A stretch of DNA of 26,099 nt, taken from contig PCAH01000076.1 in the NCBI GenBank assembly GCA_002730485.1, positions 1-26,099 of the forward strand, written 5' to 3'. This document shows positions 15,501 to 22,520 of this stretch, one piece after another; position 1 is the first letter of the stretch, and each line of letters begins with the position of its first letter. The stretch is from Dehalococcoidia bacterium. GTDB taxonomy: Bacteria > Chloroflexota > Dehalococcoidia > UBA3495. The translations under genes were made by a program, and so were the position numbers. The notes beneath the pieces are model-generated. The model had not been told where the DNA came from and did not search any database. It was given only the letters and a program-made list of their open reading frames with translations.

Positions 15501-16331
15501 AACTACGATCTCAACATCAGTAACATCGATAGAGTGTTGGAGTTTGAAGCAGATCTACCCAACTCACTCATTGACCACCACCAGCTGTCCCAGGTTGTCA
15601 TCAATATCTTGAACAACGCTGAACACGCCATGATGACTGAAGATACCCGTGGTGAACTAACCATCAAAACCAGTTCTACAGCCGACTCGGTTCTGCTTGA
15701 GATACATGATGATGGGTCTGGAATGGATCAGGATCTGGTTCGCCGAATATTCGAGCCGTTCTTCACCACCAAGAAACCCGGGGAGGGAACGGGCCTTGGG
15801 TTGAGTATCTGTTACGGAATAGTGCAGCAGCACCACGGGGAAATGTGGGCCACGAGTAAAAAGGGGGCGGGTTCATCGTTCTTTGTCAGGCTTCCAATCG
15901 CAAATGACATTGAAAGGAATGGTGACTCCGATGAAACAACCGTTGGCTCCAATGGAACTTCAATGGGCAATCTTTTGGTCGTAGAGGATGAACCGGAGAT
16001 AAGGCAACTGCTTGAAAAGGGTCTAGCCAGTGATTTTCAGGCTATTGAGCAAGCAGACAACGGGGAAATGGCATTGGACTTGATCAAGCGTTCAAATTAT
16101 GACTGCATCTTATTGGATCTTAAAATGCCAGGGGTCAATGGAATGGAATTCTTTGAGCAGGTGGCAAAGCACAACCCCCTACTGGTGGATCGGATCATCA
16201 TCATGACCGGAGATACCGCCAGTTCGGATACAGCTTCATTCATCTCCGATATTGACAACACCATCATGAGTAAGCCGTTCAGCCTCAACGACGTCAAGCA
16301 GAGCATTAGGCAACTCATGGAGTCTTTATAG
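12600..16331 (+). CDS. C-terminal fragment of giant hybrid histidine kinase: GAF-PAS-PAS-GAF-GAF-PAS-HisKA-HATPase-REC
   Basis: The 1243-residue frame holds, in order: the rest of GAF 6 (1-140); a PAS domain of FixL flavour (about 155-275, with MPTPFRAEHNGHL and a GRELTGLRKNG strand); a second PAS (about 280-400); GAF 7 (about 430-575); GAF 8 (about 590-750); a third PAS (about 755-880); HisKA with phospho-accepting H894 (AHEINNPL); HATPase with DDGSGM at 1037-1042 and GTGLGL from 1063; and a receiver (about 1125-1243) with E1129-D1130, phospho-acceptor D1173 and K1225. All catalytic residues of kinase and receiver are intact. No membrane segment is seen, so it would be a soluble sensor. The GTG at 12600 is inside a domain and lacks a ribosome binding site; the true start is probably 9772. 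Confidence 0.85.
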   Translation: MVSNLIACDRISVTSVDFENGTEFTTHDWGITLSGRELGKGFAVNDTMAGRFIDSPVPISHGVVGGSALSRPADLSDRQKKAGINSFIAVPMRSGNVITGILFISSRQPNAYSERHILLMGTIADQIAGAVANSQLYARVVQSERSFRASENELRILFESTASGILTIGDRGAIQSLNRAVEDIFGYTADELIGQNVSVLMPTPFRAEHNGHLSNYLSTEESRIIGKGRELTGLRKNGDVFPIEIVVHDMEVDGKRSFTGIIRYISERVKAEEEMRRLATIVESANDPIIAVDTERRITVWNPAAEDLYGYALEEVLGKSVDFLFPPHLISIHEDNSGVIYSSGKIADYETQTVTTSGRIVDVISSGSPITDQFGSVIGAVGIHRDITERNESERALRESDARLSAQLLEGKTLEEEVQARKTHQLQTVFEIARILAGPTSFGAKAMAASRAIHDFLNADTVVLRTFNPEKNTIDVVATGGSRFIDLPDSLSLDEDGFSQRAFKSEKLMVIGDYSKITDASPHAIARGLRSVCTIGLRGPNGLTGLINIASKESDHFNDERIELLEAVAGGITALFESARLTESLEQSHKKAEVTDEVSRILTSTLDIDSAYDDYFAEVKRLVDFDVARVSMITSDDEFLGTKYHSDPSKLLIPSGTPHAKSGTLIGEVIESKKAINIPDLTDVSGYRTSDRLVQKGLMSAYAAPLIFEDKVIGGFTFFSTKKANFGVREGVILDRLASLASPSVKNAMLYQEADRFVLALDSIGESVAFLDPDLTVRYVNQAFSQTYGYDFSEIDGKTIRSLGANALGNEAQALDILEQGNLEGWSGEATRTTKSGELIDVLLTVTPVKSVDGQLIGRVSISRDVTETKKAAALFDEQTRLAAVGELAAGVAHEINNPLTNIQLCSQLMGESDITTAQSADLEIISNAARRAAKIVQSLLLFARREDPQQEPMSLETVVTQALELKNYDLNISNIDRVLEFEADLPNSLIDHHQLSQVVINILNNAEHAMMTEDTRGELTIKTSSTADSVLLEIHDDGSGMDQDLVRRIFEPFFTTKKPGEGTGLGLSICYGIVQQHHGEMWATSKKGAGSSFFVRLPIANDIERNGDSDETTVGSNGTSMGNLLVVEDEPEIRQLLEKGLASDFQAIEQADNGEMALDLIKRSNYDCILLDLKMPGVNGMEFFEQVAKHNPLLVDRIIIMTGDTASSDTASFISDIDNTIMSKPFSLNDVKQSIRQLMESL

Positions 16332-16352
16332 TGACCCAGGTTCTGTGCGACT

Positions 16353-18614
16353 CTATCTGGCCGCAGCTTTCACTGCCTTTCGATATTTGAACAGAGCTGG
16401 CTCTACGTAGGCGCTTGGAGAGGTCAGCGCATCGTCAATGATCTGCAAGACGGCTGAGATGGCCGGCTCTTCCAGCAATCCGGCCATCTTCTCGGCAGCA
16501 TCTGCCATTGGTACGTAATCAGGCTGGCCGGCATTTTGTTGATCGAGGATTCCGGTCGCCTTTTTGATAGCGTCCTCAATGTCTTCCTGGCTGACCACGC
16601 CGTGCAGCTTCCAGTTGGCGATTATCGCTCCATCTATCCTTTCAGTGGCCCGGTCTTTCATTTCCTCGATCTGGCTGAAGTTGGGAACCCCACTGCAGCC
16701 GATACCCCGGTGGACCCAGGGTTCCACATAGGCAACCATGCTGTGTGCGTAGCTGAGTAGAAGTGTTGCTTTCTCGTCGGCATCTGCCACCTTCCCTTGA
16801 TCCAATACCGGGAAATTCAGCAAGTCGTTCCTGGAAATACCCGGTGATGGGGAATCCTCCATGGCCCTCTGCACCTGGTCCACATCAATCATGTGGTAGT
16901 GTATGGAATGAAGGTGGCTGGGATTGGGCGCCGGAACCCAGGCTGTGTTGCCACCGCTCCTGGGGTGGTTGATTTTGATCTCCATCATCTCGGCCATGGC
17001 CCGGTTCTTAACCTGCATGCCCTTGCCGATCTTGCCCTGAGTATGAACTCCAGCGCGAAGGCTGACATCGACGTTGTGCAGTTCATAGCTGGTGTTGAAA
17101 ACGGCTCTGGTCAAGTCGTCTCGCAGGTCCACTGGCCCTGCCTGTGTCTGAACTCTGATCTGGGAACCGGTACGGTCCAGGAATCCAGTGTTGGTGAAAA
17201 ACACCCGACTCTGAGCAGCTTTAAGCGATTCTGCAAGCTGCAAGGTCATGCCAAGTTCTTCGTTCATGATGCCAAGAAGGATGGTGTTCTGGGACAGACC
17301 CAAGCTGGCTTCAACAGCCTCAAAGAAACGCACCTGTTCGGCCACTTCTTCCGCTGTCTGCAGCTTGGGCGTGACCTGATAGACAAATCCTTTGGCGCTG
17401 TTTGGCCCACGAGTTGGCATGTCACCAGAGCCCGTTGATCCCTTGTCATGGGCTGTCGCAATCAACGTGGTCAACAGAACCCCAAGCATCCTCTCTGAAA
17501 TTTCCTGGCCGTCCACCTTCACCATGTCTGTATACATGTGCAGCGACACGTTGCGGACGGACATCAAACTGGAGCCTTTGACTGTCCGTGTTGCGCCGTC
17601 GGCACCGATAAATTCGATGTCAGAGTTCATGGTCTTGAGGGCGCCTCTGGAGCCATACGCCTGGATGTCGCCCCGGATGAGCCCCAGGTAGTTCCTCAGT
17701 GCCAGCGCCATGTCTTCGCCGTCCACGATCGCCACCGCATCTTCAAAATCCACGATGTTGGTGACTGCAGACTCCACAACCAGATCCCTGAATTGGCCAT
17801 TCTCTTTGTTGAGCGCTCCGCCTTCATAAAGCTGGAACTGAATTTTGAGGTTGTTGTCTTCCAGGAAGAATTCGGTGAGTTGGTTGCCGTCTTGGTTGAA
17901 ACCGACAAACTTGGTGGTGTCGAGAAGGCCCGCCTCTGAGCCGTCGGTAGTTCGTCCGATGAGCTCCTGTTTGCCACTTGAATTAGGTCGCAGAGAATAG
18001 GATACCAGGTCGTTGAAACGACGGCCGTTCTCCCACTGGGCAACGTGCTCATCCAGATACTGGTTGGTTCTGTCCACCACCATCTGCAACCGCTGTTCAC
18101 GGCTGGAATCTCGGTCGATCTCCGGGTGGATGTCGCTGAGAAAATAGGCATCATAGAGGCTGCCCCATCGGGCGTTGGCTCCACCGACTGCCATGCTGGC
18201 GATATTCACGGGAGTTACCAGTTCAGGACCGTTTTGAGACATCTCAAAGTCCAGTTCCGGAGTGGTCATGGTGAAGGAACTGGGGTCTGCTGATGAAGCT
18301 TCTGTTTCCAGAAAACTCTCAGCGACCAAGAACTGCCCCAAATCCGACGCGTCTTTGGCAGCGGAATCAGTGGTGGGCACCCAGCCGGATTGTCTCTTGG
18401 TCAGGTAATATTCGTCGATCTTGACTTGCCGCGCTGTCCGCTTCTCCAGCAACTCCAAGTTCTTCGGGCCGAACTTCAGCACCAGGTCGCCAAGTATTTC
18501 GAACACCTCATCTGCGGTCTTTCCCGTACCTGGAGCGAGTTCATCCTTCACGAATGAGTAGAGTACGTCATCGATCTCCACGGATGTCCCAGATGGCAGT
18601 GTCACGGTCGTCAT
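16353..18614 (-). CDS. glcB: Malate synthase G
   Basis: Malate synthase G condenses glyoxylate and acetyl-CoA to malate in the glyoxylate or glycolate pathway. At 753 residues this is the long single-chain G type. Visible landmarks are ANARWGSLYDAY (147-158), SVRNVSLH with R354, the metal ligands E452 and D480 (in NTGFLDRTG), NHPRSGGNTAWVPAPNPSH, EPWVHRGIGCSGVPN, and D654 in KDRATERID, matching the catalytic Arg, Glu, Asp and Asp of the family. One odd point is that the usual MDEERRT segment reads MNEELGMT (450-457): the metal Glu is kept but the following Arg pair is lost. The ATG at 18614 has CGGAG six bases upstream. It lies 35 bases after serC in an operon. Isocitrate lyase is not in the window. 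It converges with the kinase locus across 21 bases. Confidence 0.93.
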   Translation of the reverse strand: MTTVTLPSGTSVEIDDVLYSFVKDELAPGTGKTADEVFEILGDLVLKFGPKNLELLEKRTARQVKIDEYYLTKRQSGWVPTTDSAAKDASDLGQFLVAESFLETEASSADPSSFTMTTPELDFEMSQNGPELVTPVNIASMAVGGANARWGSLYDAYFLSDIHPEIDRDSSREQRLQMVVDRTNQYLDEHVAQWENGRRFNDLVSYSLRPNSSGKQELIGRTTDGSEAGLLDTTKFVGFNQDGNQLTEFFLEDNNLKIQFQLYEGGALNKENGQFRDLVVESAVTNIVDFEDAVAIVDGEDMALALRNYLGLIRGDIQAYGSRGALKTMNSDIEFIGADGATRTVKGSSLMSVRNVSLHMYTDMVKVDGQEISERMLGVLLTTLIATAHDKGSTGSGDMPTRGPNSAKGFVYQVTPKLQTAEEVAEQVRFFEAVEASLGLSQNTILLGIMNEELGMTLQLAESLKAAQSRVFFTNTGFLDRTGSQIRVQTQAGPVDLRDDLTRAVFNTSYELHNVDVSLRAGVHTQGKIGKGMQVKNRAMAEMMEIKINHPRSGGNTAWVPAPNPSHLHSIHYHMIDVDQVQRAMEDSPSPGISRNDLLNFPVLDQGKVADADEKATLLLSYAHSMVAYVEPWVHRGIGCSGVPNFSQIEEMKDRATERIDGAIIANWKLHGVVSQEDIEDAIKKATGILDQQNAGQPDYVPMADAAEKMAGLLEEPAISAVLQIIDDALTSPSAYVEPALFKYRKAVKAAAR

Positions 18615-18649
18615 ATTTGGCTCCGTTTTTCTAGTGCAGGCTTTCTGTC

Positions 18650-19729
18650 CTAGCCGTTAGTCCGCTCAAATTCCTTCATGAATGACACCAACGCTTCCAC
18701 GCCCTCTTTGGGGAAGGCGTTGTAGATGGAAGCCCTAATACCACCCACTGATCGGTGGCCTTTTAACTCAACCAGCCCCTCGGCGGTGGCTTCGCTGGCA
18801 AACTGGGTTTCCAGGTCCGCGGTTGGTAGGTTGAACGTCACGTTCATCCGTGACCGGTTCCCCTGTATCGCATGCCCACGGTAAAACTCGGAAGCGTCAA
18901 GTTGTTTGTAGAGCAGGGTGGCTTTTTCTTCGTTCTGGGCCGCCATTTGCTCCAGGCCACCCTGTTGGGCCAGCCATTTCACGACCAAGCCCAACACATA
19001 TATAGAGAACACCGGCGGCGTGTTGTAGGCGGAATGTCCCTTGCAATGGGTGTTGTAGTTCAGCATGGAGGGCAGGGAATCCGGGCTCCTCTCCAGCAGA
19101 TCATCCCGTAGCAGTACCAGGGTGACTCCCGCTGCACCCAGGTTCTTCTGAGCGCCGGCGTAGATCAGACCATACTTGCTGACATCGATGGGCTTGCTGA
19201 AGATGTTGGAAGAAAGGTCGGCCACCAGGGGGACATTGCCAACCTCCGGTTCCCTGGGCCATTCGGTGCCATAGATGGTGTTGTTTCCGGTGAAATGCAC
19301 GTAGTCGGCGTCTGGGTCCAGGTTCAGTTCGTCCTGGATCGGAATCCGGTCATGGTTAGTGCTCTCCGTTGACCCAGCAACCCGAACATCGCCGACTTTC
19401 TGTGCGTCGATCAAAGCCAGGTTTGCGAAATTCCCCGTAACCAGGTGGTCAGCCTTGCCTCCTGGAGTCAGCAGATTCATGGGCACCATAGAGAACTGGG
19501 CCGAGGCGCCGCCCTGAAGGAAGATGATGTGGTAATTATCAGGTATTTCGGCCAGGGCCCGGATGTCGTCTTCTGCCGCCTGGATCATATCTTGGACCGG
19601 CTTGGAGCGGTGACTCATCTCCAGTAGAGACATGCCCGAACCGGGATAAGAGACCAGGTCTTTCTGGGCTTCTTGAAGCACCGGAGCCGGTAGTGTTGCC
19701 GGACCAGCTGCGAAATTATAGATAGTCAT
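18650..19729 (-). CDS. serC: Phosphoserine aminotransferase
   Basis: SerC is a pyridoxal-phosphate enzyme that converts 3-phosphohydroxypyruvate and glutamate to phosphoserine, the second step of serine synthesis (and an analogous step in vitamin B6 synthesis). The 359-residue protein has the family opening NFAAGPATLP, the phosphate-binding LQGGASAQF (71-79), the FTGNNTIYGTEW segment near 146-157, and the PLP lysine K195 in AGAQKNLG. The C-terminal HRSVGGIRASIYNA is diagnostic. Length is normal. A promoter at 19781-19809 precedes it, and glcB follows after 35 bases, so the two are probably co-transcribed. SerA and SerB are not in the window. The ATG at 19729 has a weak ribosome binding site (AAAGAG). 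Confidence 0.96.
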   Translation of the reverse strand: MTIYNFAAGPATLPAPVLQEAQKDLVSYPGSGMSLLEMSHRSKPVQDMIQAAEDDIRALAEIPDNYHIIFLQGGASAQFSMVPMNLLTPGGKADHLVTGNFANLALIDAQKVGDVRVAGSTESTNHDRIPIQDELNLDPDADYVHFTGNNTIYGTEWPREPEVGNVPLVADLSSNIFSKPIDVSKYGLIYAGAQKNLGAAGVTLVLLRDDLLERSPDSLPSMLNYNTHCKGHSAYNTPPVFSIYVLGLVVKWLAQQGGLEQMAAQNEEKATLLYKQLDASEFYRGHAIQGNRSRMNVTFNLPTADLETQFASEATAEGLVELKGHRSVGGIRASIYNAFPKEGVEALVSFMKEFERTNG

Positions 19730-19780
19730 TGATGAACTCTTTGTGTCTATTTATCAGGTTTCACGACTGAACAGGGTTTT

Positions 19781-19809
19781 ATGCTAGCCGACCAAGATTG
19801 CTTTGGCAA
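19781..19809 (-). promoter_or_regulatory. Promoter of the serC-glcB operon
   Basis: On the minus strand TTGCCA (19804-19809, five of six) is followed by exactly 17 bases and TAGCAT (19781-19786, four of six). Transcription would begin near 19774, about 45 bases before the serC ATG. It separates serC from the regulator gene that ends at 19871. Confidence 0.55.
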
Positions 19810-19870
19810 TTTCAGTCCGTCCAATCGGTTCCCATTCCCATAGCAATGAACTGGGGTTGGTTGCTGAAGG

Positions 19871-20536
19871 CTAGGACGGCTCTTTAAAGCGGTAGCCCAC
19901 GTTCCAGATGGTTTCGACGAAGGAATGGCCCGGGGATTCCACCTTGGAGCGGAGCCGCCGTATGTGAACATCCACCGTCCTGGTGCCACCCAAGTAGTCG
20001 TACCCCCAAATCTGGCTCAACAGCGCTTCTCGGGTATAAACGCGGCCGGGGTTGGAAGCCAGCAAGACCAACAGCTGGAACTCCTTATAGGTGAGCGCCA
20101 CCCTGCGGCCCGCCACGTTCACTTCATAGCGCTCCAGGTCTATGGAGAGATCGCCGACTCTGAGCAGCTTGGGCCCGGCAGGTCCGGCCACCCGGTATAC
20201 AGCTAATTTCACCCGGGCGATCAATTCAGCCTCGGAAACAGGACTGACCACCACTTCATCGGGGTTCAGAGATGGGTCGTAATCGGGAAGGACATCCCTG
20301 GGCACCGCAGCCAGTACCGGAAGCTTACGATCGTGGCATTCCTCGATGATGTGGCGGGCTTCTACCTGCTCCAACGAAGAAAAATCCAAGAGTACGGCAT
20401 CCGGAGGGGTACTGCCGTTGTCATCTATCTGATCTATCTCAATGCCGATCTGACATGACATACCAGCGCGATCAATGGTTTCCGCCAATGCGCCTGGTCC
20501 GATTCCAAAGCCGGTCAATAAGAATAGGTGATACAA
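19871..20536 (-). CDS. OmpR/PhoB-type regulator with degenerate receiver domain
   Basis: The 221-residue protein ends in a textbook OmpR/PhoB winged helix (about 123-219): LTYKEFQLLVLLASNPGRV, the LLSQIWGYDY segment, the recognition helix TVDVHIRRLRSKVE and the closing wing IWNVGYRF. The N-terminal half (1-110) has receiver-like size and spacing but lacks the acidic pair (TGF at 8-10 where VDDE would be) and the conserved Lys (VSPVS in place of TKP); only D51 in VLLDFSS is at the phospho-acceptor position. It is probably a phosphorylation-independent or ligand-controlled regulator. The start is TTG at 20536; an in-frame TAG nine codons upstream leaves no earlier start codon, though GGAG is a rather distant 13 bases away. 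No histidine kinase adjoins it. It is divergent from the DUF1445 operon. Confidence 0.85.
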   Translation of the reverse strand: MYHLFLLTGFGIGPGALAETIDRAGMSCQIGIEIDQIDDNGSTPPDAVLLDFSSLEQVEARHIIEECHDRKLPVLAAVPRDVLPDYDPSLNPDEVVVSPVSEAELIARVKLAVYRVAGPAGPKLLRVGDLSIDLERYEVNVAGRRVALTYKEFQLLVLLASNPGRVYTREALLSQIWGYDYLGGTRTVDVHIRRLRSKVESPGHSFVETIWNVGYRFKEPS

Positions 20537-20667
20537 AGGTCTGGGGATTCTCCGGTGCGCCTATCAAATACCAGCAGAAGTATATCAAACAGATCACCCT
20601 CCAGAGGCCAATCTCTGCTAATAATCTTAAAGCGATTCGTGGGTGTCTCCAACGGCACAATTGAAGA

Positions 20668-20696
20668 TTGACGCTTAACAGGGGCGCAACTATCAT
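20668..20696 (+). promoter_or_regulatory. Promoter of the DUF1445-DUF4392-amidohydrolase operon
   Basis: TTGACG (20668-20673, five of six), exactly 17 bases, then TATCAT (20691-20696, five of six). Transcription would start near 20703, giving a leader of about 80 bases before the ATG at 20784. The same divergent gap (20537-20783) holds on the minus strand only a weaker candidate for the regulator gene (TTGGAG, 17 bases, TAAGAT). Confidence 0.65.
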
Positions 20697-20710
20697 GGCG
20701 GTATCCCAGT

Positions 20711-20762
20711 GTCGGCTAGTCTCTTTAGAGAAAGTTCGGTGATTCGTAGCCGACGTGATTCG
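20711..20762 (+). promoter_or_regulatory. Structured 5' leader: stem with inner hairpin and direct repeat
   Basis: GTCGGCTA (20711-20718) pairs perfectly with TAGCCGAC (20747-20754), enclosing an inner hairpin TCTC-TTTA-GAGA (20720-20731). GTGATTCG occurs at 20739-20746 and again at 20755-20762, flanking the right arm of the outer stem. The structure begins about 8 bases after the predicted transcription start and ends about 20 bases before the start codon. No known riboswitch class was recognised. A DNA operator with a 16-base repeat period is an alternative reading. Confidence 0.45.
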
Positions 20763-20783
20763 GGGTCTATAGGAAGTGAAGCA

Positions 20784-21578
20784 ATGGCCACCCAGACCAT
20801 TACCGGTTCAGCCCAGGAAGTTCGTGAAAAGATCCGGTCCAACGCCTGGCGGGGTATCACCTCGGGCGTGGCTCCTGGTCACGTTCAGGCCAATCTGGCC
20901 ATTCTCCCAAAAGAGCTGGCCTTTGACTTTTTACTGTTTTGCCAGCGGAACCCAAAGCCCTGCCCGCTGCTAGAGGTCATAGAACCGGGTCAGGTGGAGC
21001 CGGTGCTGACATCAGCCGGCGCTGACATTCGTACCGACGCCTCTGGCTATATGATCTACGAGAACGGCCAGTTGACCGCTGAAGTGGACACGATCGAGGA
21101 CTACTGGCGCGATGACCTGGTCTCGTTCTTGTTGGGATGCAGCTTCTCCTTTGAGACTGCCATGGTGGATGCCGGGATACCGCTTCGTCATCAACAGACC
21201 GGAAACAACGTGGCGATGTACATCACCAACATCGCCACATCTCCGGCCGGTATCTTCTCTGGGCCGATGGTGGTGAGCATGCGGCCAGTCAAGCGAAGTC
21301 AGGTGGTCCGCGCCGTCCAGGTCACGTCCCGGTTCCCGGCGACCCACGGCGCTCCGGTGCACATAGGCACTCCCCAAGACATTGGCATCAATAACATCTC
21401 CAAGCCTGACTTTGGCGACCCGGTCGAGATCAAGGACGATGAAGAGCCGGTTTTTTGGGCTTGCGGGGTTACACCGCAAGCGGTGGCTCTGAACTGCAAA
21501 CCTCCGCTGATGATCACCCACGCTCCCGGACGGATGTTCATCACCAACCAGATGGACGCAGACTACGCCATCTTATAA
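20784..21578 (+). CDS. DUF1445 protein (putative hydro-lyase; N-terminal half of D-glutamate-cyclase-type system)
   Basis: The 264-residue protein carries the DUF1445 signatures: TSGVAPGHVQANLAILPK, the CPLLEV block, IRTDASGYMIYENG, the SFLLGCSFSFETAM helix, VSMRPV, and the closing WACGVTPQAVAL with THAPGRMFITN. The family (B. subtilis YcsI type) is annotated as a putative hydro-lyase; its domain also forms the N-terminal half of animal mitochondrial D-glutamate cyclase. I chose ATG 20784, preceded by GGAAGTGA, over the longer GTG frame from 20709: that GTG lies almost at the predicted transcription start, and the extra 25 residues have no family match. A DUF4392 gene follows after 35 bases, so the two halves of the animal enzyme are separate, neighbouring genes here. 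The reaction is inferred, not shown. Confidence 0.9.
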   Translation: MATQTITGSAQEVREKIRSNAWRGITSGVAPGHVQANLAILPKELAFDFLLFCQRNPKPCPLLEVIEPGQVEPVLTSAGADIRTDASGYMIYENGQLTAEVDTIEDYWRDDLVSFLLGCSFSFETAMVDAGIPLRHQQTGNNVAMYITNIATSPAGIFSGPMVVSMRPVKRSQVVRAVQVTSRFPATHGAPVHIGTPQDIGINNISKPDFGDPVEIKDDEEPVFWACGVTPQAVALNCKPPLMITHAPGRMFITNQMDADYAIL

Positions 21579-21613
21579 ACGCCTGGCTTTGGCTAGGTAT
21601 CGAGGGTAAAGAA

Positions 21614-22471
21614 TTGGTGGAAATCTCCGAAACCATAGAGGACATTATCCTGTCCCAGGACAAGCGGGGAATGCTGGCGCTCCGCCCGTATCTTCCCGAT
21701 GATTATTGCTCACAGGCTGCCCAGTTCATCATGGACAATCCTGGAGACGTCATCATCGTGACCGGGTTCTACGTTGTGATGTCTGGGACTCCTGAGACCG
21801 ACGGTCCTTCCGGTGCGATCGCCATCGGAGAAGCCCTCAAGGCTCTGGGTCGAACCGTCACCTACGTGAGTGACTCATACACCACACCGGTGCTGCAGAA
21901 GTACGGCAACGGCTCTCCGGTAATCGAATTCCCCATCGACGACGTGCTAGCCAGTAAGAAGCAGGCCAAGGCAATCTTGGACGAGGTAGAACCTTCGCTG
22001 CTGATCTCCATCGAACGCTGCGGCAGGACCCGCGAAGACACCTACCTGAATATGCGCTACGTGGACATCTCACCCCATACTGCCAGGCTGGACTATCTGT
22101 TTGACTCTGCTGTCCCCTCTGTCGGCATCGGCGACGGTGGCAACGAGATCGGCATGGGGAACCTGGCAGATGTGATACCCCAGGTTGACTCTCTGCCCGA
22201 CTATCCGGCCGTGAATCAGGTCGACCGGTTAGTGATAGCCAGTGTCTCCAACTGGGGCGGCTACGGCCTCGTGGCGGCCATGTCTCGCATCACAGGTAAG
22301 AACCTGCTTCCTACCGTCGAAGCCGAGACCGCCCTGCTCCACGGCATGGTCGAATCCGGTGTGGTGGACGGCACCACCGGAGACGCCGTGCCCACGGTGG
22401 ACAATTTCTCTGCCGAGGAGAACGGTGAACTGCTGGCGCGACTGCACCGAGCCGTGACAACTAGCCAGTAG
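21614..22471 (+). CDS. DUF4392 protein, D-glutamate cyclase C-terminal-domain-like
   Basis: The 285-residue protein matches the DUF4392 domain found at the C-terminus of D-glutamate cyclase, which interconverts D-glutamate and 5-oxo-D-proline. Landmarks are IVTGFYVVMSGTPETDGPSG near residue 50, then GEALKALGRTVTYVSD, the IERCGRTREDTYLNMR segment and GIGDGGNEIGMGN, which look like nucleotide- or acid-binding loops. The frame is open further upstream (to 21455), but that part overlaps the DUF1445 gene and has no family likeness. The probable start is TTG 21614, with GAGGG seven bases before it; GTG 21617 is the alternative. It is co-transcribed with DUF1445 and is in a different frame, so this is not a split by a simple error in a fused gene. 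The exact reaction is an inference. Confidence 0.85.
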   Translation: MVEISETIEDIILSQDKRGMLALRPYLPDDYCSQAAQFIMDNPGDVIIVTGFYVVMSGTPETDGPSGAIAIGEALKALGRTVTYVSDSYTTPVLQKYGNGSPVIEFPIDDVLASKKQAKAILDEVEPSLLISIERCGRTREDTYLNMRYVDISPHTARLDYLFDSAVPSVGIGDGGNEIGMGNLADVIPQVDSLPDYPAVNQVDRLVIASVSNWGGYGLVAAMSRITGKNLLPTVEAETALLHGMVESGVVDGTTGDAVPTVDNFSAEENGELLARLHRAVTTSQ

Positions 22472-22520
22472 AACGGTCCATCAATCTACCGAAATCTGAT
22501 TTATCGAGAGGTCCTCAACA

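Larger units (their letters stand above)
9772..16331 (+). pseudogene. Whole kinase locus: one gene of about 2186 codons broken by a frameshift and an in-frame TAG
   Basis: The three preceding frames are pieces of one gene. The locus is 6560 bases; adding one base near 11442 makes 6561, exactly 2187 codons including the final stop at 16331. The reconstructed product is GAF x6, PAS x2, GAF x2, PAS, HisKA, HATPase_c, REC. The lesions are an apparent one-base deletion between 11437 and 11445 and a TAG at 12585-12587 where the paralogous repeat has Ala (VYAQF in GAF 4). Outside these two sites the sequence shows no decay: kinase, ATPase and receiver motifs are perfect. The choices are a recent pseudogene, sequencing or assembly errors, or (less likely) recoding. 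I favour very recent loss or sequence error, because selection on the rest still appears intact. Confidence 0.6.

Noticed and set aside
16893..17438. Plus-strand open frame of 181 codons opposite glcB
   Set aside because: Antisense shadow of malate synthase G, whose conserved segments cover the same bases.
20709..20783. Upstream GTG start for the DUF1445 gene
   Set aside because: The GTG falls about 6 bases after the predicted transcription start and inside the structured leader, and the ATG at 20784 has a good ribosome binding site and fits family length.
21455..21613. Upstream in-frame extension of the DUF4392 gene
   Set aside because: It overlaps the end of DUF1445 in another frame and its residues have no family likeness; TTG 21614 with GAGGG upstream is better.
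21540..21620. Frameshift splitting a fused DUF1445-DUF4392 gene
   Set aside because: Both proteins have family-typical ends, a proper stop, a spacer of 35 bases and a ribosome binding site for the second gene, so two true genes are more likely.
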